From: Corallium rubrum | Lineage: Eukaryota; Cnidaria; Anthozoa; Scleralcyonacea; Coralliidae | Assembly: GCA_964035015.1 (NCBI GenBank) | Contig: CAXIUP010000252.1 | Span: forward strand, 96,001 to 160,000 | Direction: 5' to 3' | Length of the DNA: 64,000 bases | In this document: piece after piece, positions 56,179 through 64,000 of the stretch | Layout: each line of letters begins with the position of its first letter | Position numbering within the stretch: position 1 is the first letter of the stretch | Position numbers and translations under genes: made by a program | The notes under the pieces: generated by a model | The model's input: only the letters and a program-made list of their open reading frames with translations | What the model was told of the DNA's origin: nothing | The model's database searches: none

Positions 56179-57054
56179 CTGCCAATGTCGAAATAACCAA
56201 GCCGAAATAAAATATGCAGCCAATACATTGAAACATTTTAGGATCGTAGTAAACTTTTGTCTGACGATATAGAGACACATGATACCTTTTCTTGTTTAAA
56301 ATGTCGTAAAAATGCAACAAATCGAGGAGAATCTCTATACAGACTGTCTGAGGTGAACAATGATGTTTAGGCAACCAATACTTTGGTGCTCGTCTCACAT
56401 ATTTTGTTCCAAGTTGCTCTACTATTCCTTATCATTTGTCTGTGCCACTTACAAAGATACATCTGCTACACTAGCGTCTAATTGATTATAATTAGCGTTT
56501 AATTGACTAATTATCAATAGTAACCATTTTTGCGAAAGAAGGGATACAGGACAAGATATTGAGAGAGGCAGCTTCCGAATGATTTCGACCGCATGGATGT
56601 GAAAGAGAGATAGGGGGTAGAGAGGGACAGACAGAGACAGAAGGAGACAAAGAGAGAAAGAAAGAGACAAACAGGATATGTTACTTGATATCCTCTATTA
56701 TATATTTACACTTAACAAAGGCACATTTCTCCACTTCATTTCTCCCCCCAAAATCGTTATAAAATGCAAAGTTAAAACTCCAATTAGATTTATTTTTCTT
56801 TTAATTGCATTGTTTGTGTCTGCCGCGTGTTATTTTCTATTTACTGGAGCTCGCTCGGTAAGATATCTCAGTTTTCTGACATTTCTCCCTTCTGCGACCA
56901 TCTATAAATAAACGATACAAACTAACTTTATTGTCGTCAGTGGAGAAATGTCGGGAAAAGCGTATATCGTTACTTTTTAGCACCAAAATCTACGGTGGCC
57001 GATAAGGGCAACAGAGATATAGAATCAATAACATACCAATATATTTATTGCATG

Positions 57055-57455
57055 CCAATAGAAATCTCAACAGAGATATAGAAATCTCAACAGAGATATA
57101 TATATATCTCAACAGAGATATATATATCTCGACAGAGATATAGAAATCTCGACAGAGATATATATATCTCAACAGAGATATAGAAATCTCAACAGAGATA
57201 TAGAAATCTCAACAGAGATATATATATATCTCGACAGAGATATATAAATCTCAACAGAGATATATATATATCTCAACAGAGATATATATATATATCTCGA
57301 CAGAGATATATATATATCTCGACAGAGATATAGAAATCTCAACAGTGATATATATATATATCTCGACAGAGATATATATATCTCGACAGAGATATAGAAA
57401 TCTCAACAGAGATATAGAAATCTCAACAGAGATAAATATATCTCGACAGAGATAT
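57055..57455. repeat. ATCTCAACAGAGATATA minisatellite
   Basis: ATCTC(A/G)ACAGAGATATA units of 17-30 bp alternate with (TA)n-like spacers about 18 times. Each unit is a small hairpin (ATCTC..GAGAT). Confidence 0.9.
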
Positions 57456-57555
57456 GGAATGTTGAGCCCGCAAACGTACTCAGCGGTTGAACTCCATGTT
57501 TGCGAACGTACGTGTACTTCATTTAACCCTTGGCCAGTTGATTATTTATTGAAAA

Positions 57556-58807
57556 ATGGCGGATGTTGATCTACCCCGTTTTAATAAAGTCTGCAATCAA
57601 TGCGGATTTTTAATCAAATTTAGCCACAAATACTGTACACAATGTGGATGCGAAGCAATTGATGACACTGAAGACGACGAAGACGAAAGAGAAATTATAA
57701 CATACTATTTCCGAAGAGGTTTTGAGTACGAGGGAATCGTCCAGTTGTTGAATAAAAAACATAACATTCAAATGTCAACGAGAACTCTCAAAAATCGACT
57801 AAAGGAATACAATTTGAAACGAAGGGGCGTTGCTTATGATGAGGAACAGATCAGACAACGAATTGCTGAATTAATCGATGGCCCTGGTTGTATGGGAGGT
57901 TACCGCTCAGTGTGGCATACTCTTTGTCTTGAAGGTGCTCAAGTTCCAAGAGATGTTGTTCAAAGGCTTCTAAAGGAACTTGACCCAGAAGGTTGTGCTT
58001 TAAGAAAAGCCAAGCGCTTGAAAAGAAGAAAATACCGATCACTTGGACCAAACCACTGCTGGCACATTGACGGATACGACAAGTTGTCTCCCTATGGTTT
58101 TCCTATTCACGCAGCAATTGATGGGTGGAGTCGAAGGATAATGTGGTTAAAAGTGTAGGTCCAATAACTTCCCGGAGATTCCAGCCTCGTTTTACCTGCA
58201 GTGTGTAGCTGAAAACAAAGGCTGCCCAGAAAAGCTGAGAACCGACAATGGGACTGAGAATGGGATAATGGCAACAATGCAATGTATGTTCAGAGATGAC
58301 GCAACAGCACATGTATATGGTAGATCTACTGCCAATCAACGGATCGAGTGTTGGTGGTCTCAGTTTCGTCGAAACAGGTCTACCTGGTGGATGAACTTTT
58401 TTAAAGATTTGGTGGAAACGGAAACATATTGTCCAGGAAATGAATTACAGACGGAATGTTTATGGTTCTGTTACTCTGGTGTAATTCAAGAAGACTTAAA
58501 TTTTGTACAACAACACTGGAACACACATTCAATCCGTCGATCGTCCCATGATACAATATCTGGTAAACCTGATGAACTATTCTCATTACCTGAAAACAAA
58601 GGGGGTGAAGATAAACTTCATTCTGTGTCAGAGGGTATGATTGAATTTGTAGCAGAAAATTTACTACAATTTGATGAAGCAACTAATCTATATCAAGAGT
58701 ATTTTGAATATTTAGTGGCAAACACAAACTTACAAATGCCCACTAATTGGAGAGAAGCTAGTGCCCTTTATGATGAATTAATAAGGTTGTATGAACAAAA
58801 CAATTGA
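57556..58807 (+). pseudogene. Integrase-fold DDE transposase with one frameshift
   Basis: ATG at 57556. The N-terminus has a zinc-ribbon-like CNQCGFLI..YCTQCGCEA (about residues 13-33), an acidic linker, then helix-turn-helix-like segments. The catalytic core begins GPNHCWHIDGYDKLSPYGFP (first Asp) and the frame stops at 58158. A one-base shift at about 58155-58160 leads to the other frame with KLRTDNGTENG (second Asp) and TANQRIECWWSQFRR (Glu), running to a stop at 58805-58807. Total about 420 codons. This rve-type family is common in cnidarian and fish genomes and may be IS3EU-like, but I am not certain of the superfamily. No terminal repeats recognised. Confidence 0.75.
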
Positions 58808-59187
58808 GATTCTTAAAAGTGAAAGCATTAAAGCAGTGTAGTTACCTCATATTTCATTAAAAAATTGTGATGAAACTATCTCATACTGTACTACTGTAAA
58901 TTGACTGCACAGCTAAGGTTTACATTGCATGTTGCTGGTTAGGGTTGCAGAACTTGTAAAGCATAATTTTATCTAAACCCTGATCCTAACTAACTGCAAC
59001 TCTTGCCTGAAATGTGCTGTTATCAGCTGTAATTGCTAACCTGCAAGTGTAATCTGCAACCTGCAATTTAAACCCATTGCATTGATAGAGATCAACACAA
59101 AACATGGTTAAACTCCATCAACCACAGCATCACTAAAATAATACCACATGGTACTGAGGTTTGAAGATTAGCACATAATCAAATGTA
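58808..59187. other. Non-coding stretch
   Basis: Nothing beyond short CTGCAA-rich words. Confidence 0.35.
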
Positions 59188-60200
59188 CAGTGAAACCTGA
59201 GTTTTGCGACCACCCCTGGTGCCACAAAAAAGTGGTCGTGGAGGACAGGTGGTCGTTCAGACAGGTAGTGATGTGACGTCATAGCAGCCATTTTGGCAGC
59301 GCCGCGACCCGCAGCGGTTCTTTATATAAACATTGTTTCAAGGTTAGGAAAATGGTCATTTAAAAAGATTTACAAGGGAAATGGAAAAGCAAGAACACTT
59401 CAAAGAAGTGCAGTCTTGATTTATTAATGTTAATATGTTATTTGGATATTAAAATAAAAGAAATTTGACATTTGTGTGTTTAATATCATGACCTTTATAG
59501 AGCGATGTTCTCCACATCAAAATGGTCTCGTACTGTCGTTCACTTCAGTTTTTGCGCTGTGTTTTTGTTACGTTTCAGATTCAATTTTTGCGCTGGTTTG
59601 GTCTTGTTAAAAGCTCTTGGCTTTATTTACGATCTTCCAGTAGTATTTATTAGATGTGAACACTCAGTTTTGTGACTTTTGACACTTTCCTTTCCAAGTT
59701 AAAAAGCCGTTGTAAAATATACAAACTTGTCGCGGTAAACGATCGTCAAGATCATCTTGTCTAAAGTTAACAAATATTACTCATGGTTTTGGATTGTTCA
59801 GTCATTGTATTAACTCTCAAACTTCAACTAAAAAGTATTTGGCTTTGGCAGGAGAAATTCACACAGATTTTCATCAAATACTGTAATGCTCAAAAGAGAA
59901 GCAACACGGCAATTGGGAAACACTTCCGGTTTCTTGTTTTCACATGTGGTCGCATTCGCGTTTGTTTACTACGAAAAAACGGGTATTTCTTTAACGTATT
60001 TCGGCAGTTTTACGTTGAGTTGGTCGCTAATAACAGGTAAATATCTTGTTTGGGACACAAAAAACCGGTCGCTGGTCGCGTAAGGCAGGTGGTCGCTCAT
60101 TGAAGGTATATTTCAACTACAAATCATCCGTGCCAGAAAAAGTGGTCGTATAGGACAGGTGGTCGGAAAACATGGGGGTCGGAAAACTCAGGTTTCACTG
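59188..60200. mobile_element. Non-autonomous DNA transposon, 1013 bp, TA-flanked
   Basis: Ends CAGTGAAACCTGAGTTTT and AAAACTCAGGTTTCACTG, with TA on both sides (59186-59187, 60201-60202). Subterminal GTGGTCG/GACAGGTGGTCG words occur near both ends. No transposase; the short plus-strand frames inside (59783-60083) are not recognisable. Confidence 0.85.
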
Positions 60201-60470
60201 TATTGTAATATGTATATCTTTCAATAATCTACATGTAAAATAAGTACTGTTTAACTGTCCAGTATATTGTTTGTATTACTAGTTGTGCCAAGTGTAACCT
60301 TGAATAACTTAAAATCACTGTTACTACTGTATAATGCATTGCTGATCAACCTTTTAACAAGAAAAGAAACTCAACTATTTACAAACGTGCAGTATTAACC
60401 TGTTGTAAAAAATGTATACAATATAGTTGTACTGTAGAAAGATATGAACATGCACACCAAATGCAATTCA

Positions 60471-60579
60471 TTATATTTAATCATGGGTGTTTGTTCCTGT
60501 TTACAGTGTTTATAAACAACATGAATCATGTTGTTTATAAACACTGTAAACAGGAAGAAACACCCATGATTAAATATAA
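60471..60579. repeat. Near-perfect palindrome, 54-bp arms, 1-base centre
   Basis: 60471-60524 is complementary to 60526-60579 at 53 of 54 positions with a single base between. It lies 33 bp downstream of the HECT stop codon (minus strand), so it would fold in the 3' untranslated region if transcribed. Confidence 0.85.
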
Positions 60580-60611
60580 ATTATCACAATGTGATGAAAT
60601 GCTTCAAAATA

Positions 60612-63396
60612 TCACAACACTCCAAAGCCAATGCCATCAATAAGGGCGGATGTCATGATTTCCTTCATGTCACTTTCTCCATCCAAGTGAACAGGTAAAG
60701 TAACAACCAGGTCACACGTTGAAGTTGTGGGTCTACATCTGCAAGATGGTGGACACTGGTGCAGAAACTGGCACTTGATCTTCTTTCCAAACCCAAGCGG
60801 TGGCATGTTCCTTGATCCAGTAAGCCATTGGAGAATATCTCCAACAGCAACATTTGGAACCTCTTAACAGTAATAAATTTATGTACAAATTAATGACTAA
60901 CTTGGGAACTGTGGTGGAAATGTGGTCCATTTCTGAGAAGTCAAGGTATTTTTAGCTACAATTTTTTGCAGATTTCAGTTGGTTTTGACCATAGTTAAAT
61001 ACTACTTGACTGTCAGTTTGTTTAAATGGGCTCACACAGAGTCACGCCCCCTTGTAAAATTTCCTAACTACAGCCCTGCAGGAACTCTATTTAAATAATC
61101 ACAGTGAGACAGTTGTCCTGTAATCATCCCCAAAAGAAAAATATTTTACGATGGGTATAAGTAGTTTTGCATACCTTTCATTTCAACACTGTAAATAAAG
61201 TCACATAGATATGTGTAGGTGTCAGCTTCTTTTTCCTTTTTCATTTGACTGTCACTGTACTGAGGTTCAAAGCAGTCAATTAAGGATGTAGCTGTGACAG
61301 GTTGACCCTTTCCAGCAACAAGAACTGGGGCCCAAACAGTTGGATGTTCTTTGACAGATGAGAGCAAACCATATGTATTCAGGCCCTCTTCGAACTGGAC
61401 AAGTTGTGGCAGCACATCACCTACTTGGTCTTTAAGGCAAATTGAACTACAGAAATAAAGATTAAAGTCCTATGCTTAATACAGGTAGGTTTGAATAAAT
61501 ACAGTAATCCTTAAAAGGTGTGGTTTAAGTCAAAGGACATCATACACTGTATATTTTAAATTATACTTACTTGATTAGGCCCTTTATGGAGGTTTTGGTT
61601 TCCTTTCCTGGTACCCCACTATAGCCAACTTCTTCTAGTAAAGGATAAGCATCCTCATCCAGCAAAACACTTGCTATGTCACCACTGACACTAGCAACTT
61701 GGAGCTAAATTGAAAAATAGCACAATATATCAAGAGGCAGAGGGCTTACTGTAATTTGCGAAATCTGCAGTTTGCAAAATCTGCATTTTTTCAATGCAAG
61801 TTGAAGTTTATATTACCGTTAGGGTCAGGGTTGGGCTTTTACTCTAACCCCATCCCTAATACTAACCGCAACCCTAAAAAAGTAGAGGGCTTTTTACGTT
61901 TTGGTAACAAAATGTGGAGAGATTTTTAATGTTCCCTATGGGGCTCCATATATTTCCATTAATTTTATGCTGCTTTAACTGCTTTCTTTTATTAACTTAA
62001 GTACAATACACTTTACCATACCCATAAATTAAGACTACAAAATTTTTGAGACAGGTGATACAGGGGTGTAACTAGTAGGGGGGGTCACACACCCCCAAAG
62101 TCTGAAAACTGTTCTTTTGTCAGGCAAATTTAGCCAAATATCTTACATACAATTTGTTGGGCAGTAATATGTCCAAACCAATGAAAGTATGCTTATAAAA
62201 TTTGTATACAGGTTCCCATTGCTGCTAAGATAGTGTTTATAGCAATAATTTCACGATAAAATATATTTAGATAAGGCTAATGCTTCTTAAGCTAAAAAAA
62301 ATTAACATGTTATTTATAGGCGTGGCACTGTTTCCTGACCACGCCCTTTTGTCGGACAAACAGGCCAACGCCACCCCCCCCCCCCTCCCCCAAATGCTCA
62401 GACCTAAGTTACACCCCTGAGGTGATAGTCACCTTCTCCTTTAATAGGGAAAAGTTTATGTCTGACGTTCAACAATTATGTGGCAGTATAAACTATAATA
62501 ATAATGCATGTACTATGTACCTTTTGGCATAGTTCCTTCTTAGGAATAGAATTGATGTCATCAACCAATAAATTTCCAGTCAAATATCGGTAAATGAGTG
62601 GGGAAATAAAATTGGGAGCCTGTCCTCCTTGTATCACAGACATAGCCATTGCTTCACCAGCATACTTGAAGTCTTTTTTGGCTAGAGCCATGGTTGAATT
62701 GACTGGCTTTCCATCATGGAACAGTCGTCTCTCAATGTACTGCAAGATTTCTGTTGAGGGACAAAAATCCTTATAAAACAAAAATCCTTGTACATGTGAT
62801 AAAATATGCTTTCTCTTTTAAACTGCATTATTACCAAAACTATTAACAAAAAAGTAAAATTTACAGTACTAAAGTGTAATCATAACTACATATACCTGAG
62901 AAGAACTCCCGTTTAGGCCCCCCTTCATCAACTGCTGGCTCTCCTGAGAAGGTAACTTTTAAGAGCTTCCCCGGATGGTAGTACCTCTCTCGCGCTCTTC
63001 GATAGTCTTCCCATAGCATCTTTCGCCTCACTGTTACACGAATGGGATCCTGTCCTGAACTGAAGCTACTTTCTTGTAAAGCAGAGATGTAACTGCATAG
63101 TGAAGAGGTCGATGAAGTGGTACCAGCTTCAGCATCAGATTCCTCATTATGAGCTTCAACTTCTATGCACTCGAACACTGCACTCTCAGAAGTTATTACA
63201 CCAAATGATGCACTACATGTATCAGCATGCTGTTCAACTTCATTGATGGGGAAACATGCAAAACACAAAGGGCATTGAACTTTCATAACACTGGAAATGC
63301 TGGCTTCAGGGTCAGGCATGGTACTAGTAGATGGTGCACTGGTAGGTATGTTCACCTCAGGTATGGTTGTGTCATTTGGATCATATTTGGTCAAAC
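60612..63396 (-). CDS. HECT-type E3 ubiquitin ligase, five exons, 5' end missing
   Basis: Exons on the minus strand: 63396-62896, 62750-62521, 61704-61571, 61446-61175, 60862-60612; all GT-AG and phase-compatible, with no internal stop. Exon 1 has a UBZ-like finger, CPLCFACFP..HADTC, a Ser/acid-rich linker, then the HECT entry VTFSGEPAVDEGGPKREFF. Exon 2 gives RRLFHDG and AMSVIQGGQAPNFISPL. The last exon gives MPPLGFGKKIKCQFLH and CRPTTSTCDLVVTLPVH, which contains the thioester Cys. Such enzymes pass ubiquitin from E2 to substrate; the layout resembles G2E3-like invertebrate genes. The true start lies upstream or in another exon. It appears functional in the visible part. Confidence 0.8.
62061..62419. 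mobile_element. hAT-type MITE in a HECT intron, 359 bp
   Basis: Ends CAGGGGTGTAACT and AGTTACACCCCTG, with an exact 8-bp duplication AGGTGATA at 62053-62060 and 62420-62427. G-run and C-run blocks lie inside the ends. Confidence 0.88.
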
Positions 63397-63429
63397 TACC
63401 CAGAGAGAATCGTTGATATTAGCATAAAG

Positions 63430-64000
63430 CATAAAGAATATTGGCTTGTCTGATCACATACCAACATTTGCCACTCGCCTTTATAAGAAACCACGAGATA
63501 AAGTAAATAAACATCACAAGCCATTCAAATATCGGGATTTTAAAAAACTAGATGAAAAGGCATTTAATGAAGCTCTTAAAAATGCCCCCCTGGGACACTG
63601 TATTCGTTTTTGAAGACACGGATGATATCATGGATAGTTGGTATAAAATATTTAACGATATTGTCGACGATAATATACCCGTGAAAGAAAAGCGTGTTAA
63701 ACGGCAAAGTCAACCAAAGTGGTTTACTGAACCAAGCGATTAAAGATAGAGATAGTCCACTAAAAAAGGCGAAACGAAGTCAACATAACAACGACTGGGC
63801 AATCTATAAAATATCAAAAAAACAATGTAACCACCCTCATACGACGGCATAAGAAAACATATTTTAAGACACAGGTCGCTGAAAATTGGAAAAATTCTAA
63901 AAAGTTATGGTTACTCCTGCGAGATCTTTCAAAATGTCGCTGATAGATCCAACTTTTCAATGCTTTCCGAAGAAAACAAGATCATAACAGATTCAAGCGA
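63430..64000 (+). pseudogene. Decayed CR1/L2-like LINE, endonuclease end to RT linker
   Basis: The plus-strand frame at about 63447 encodes LSDHIPTFATRLYKK, the terminal SDH motif of the endonuclease. Then comes the linker FKYRDFKKLDEKAFNEAL; a shift in the CCCCCC run near 63587 leads to WDTVFVFEDTDDIMDSWYKI and RQSQPKWF. After further shifts come WAIYKISK and TLIRRHKKTYF, which normally precede the reverse transcriptase. It runs off the right edge. Confidence 0.7.

Larger units (their letters stand above)
52321..56990. repeat. Tandem array, 1.34-kb unit, about 3.5 copies, with Rep-helicase exons
   Basis: Units start at CTGAGGTGAACAATG: 52321, 53664, 55005 and 56348 (partial, ending 56990 at CACCAAAATC). 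Lengths are 1343, 1341 and 1343 bp, and the copies differ at only a few positions. Each full unit contains, on the minus strand, a 3' exon of a Rep-type SF3 helicase. It also carries a purine-rich GACAGAGACAGA-like block (for example 52560-52645) and a short inverted repeat AGGATATG..ATATCCT. The left edge is the MITE at 52320 and the right edge is unique sequence followed by a minisatellite. Confidence 0.92.

Noticed and set aside
1-64000. CRISPR arrays, bacterial operons or phage
   Set aside because: Introns, eukaryotic transposons and satellites throughout; none of the tandem repeats has the regular repeat-spacer layout of a CRISPR array.

Overview
This is a eukaryotic, AT-rich, intron-containing animal genome window that is almost entirely transposable elements, relics and satellites. 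The mix suggests a marine invertebrate, most likely a cnidarian: a BEL/Pao retroelement, a Helentron with OTU and endonuclease domains, MULEs, Rep-helicase genes, CR1/L2-like LINE pieces, a zinc-finger (ZAD-like) multi-exon gene and a HECT gene with a UBZ-like finger. The species is inferred, not proven. Introns follow GT-AG rules wherever exons could be joined. There is no bacterial-style gene organisation.

Layout. 1-1850: decayed charged reading frames, the first one split by a 527-bp TA-flanked MITE. 3.5-10.8 kb (minus): a Helentron-type Helitron with an OTU protease, a zinc-binding N-terminal region, HUH Rep, PIF1 helicase and a fused endonuclease, broken by a few frameshifts, with a 2A-like motif before the OTU domain. 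12.8-13.2 kb: a broken double-RING exon. 15,199-21,428: a nearly complete 6.2-kb Mutator-like element with 115-bp perfect terminal inverted repeats and a 9-bp target duplication. It carries a three-exon transposase (minus) and a three-exon HMG-box/C2H2 gene (plus). 23.5-24.9 kb: an intact intronless HUH + superfamily-3 helicase Rep gene, then a frameshifted Tc1/mariner transposase; near-identical 278-bp MITEs bracket both. 28.4-30.1 kb: exons of a C48 (Ulp1-like) protease abutting a 5'-truncated LINE. 31.9-33.0 kb: a second MULE relic next to a long (GTGTCA)n tract. 35.5-41.8 kb: a BEL/Pao retroelement with one frameshift and four nonsense codons. 41.8-49.4 kb: satellites, microsatellites, a LINE endonuclease fragment, a tRNA-like SINE and a Maverick/Polinton-like relic. 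49.6-52.06 kb: two exons of a ZAD-like gene. 52,321-56,990: 3.5 tandem copies of a 1.34-kb unit, three of which carry the 3' exon of a Rep-type helicase. 57.6-58.8 kb: an integrase-fold DDE transposase with one frameshift. 60.6-63.4 kb (minus): five phase-compatible exons of a HECT ubiquitin ligase. 63.4-64 kb: a decayed LINE.

How the parts relate. Only the HECT, C48 and ZAD-like genes look like possible host genes, and all three may be members of repetitive families. The two observations I rank highest are the tandem array of Rep-helicase exons, together with a separate intact Rep gene 28 kb away, and the MULE that carries a DNA-binding-protein gene opposite its transposase. All calls come from reading sequence motifs by eye; no database search was run.
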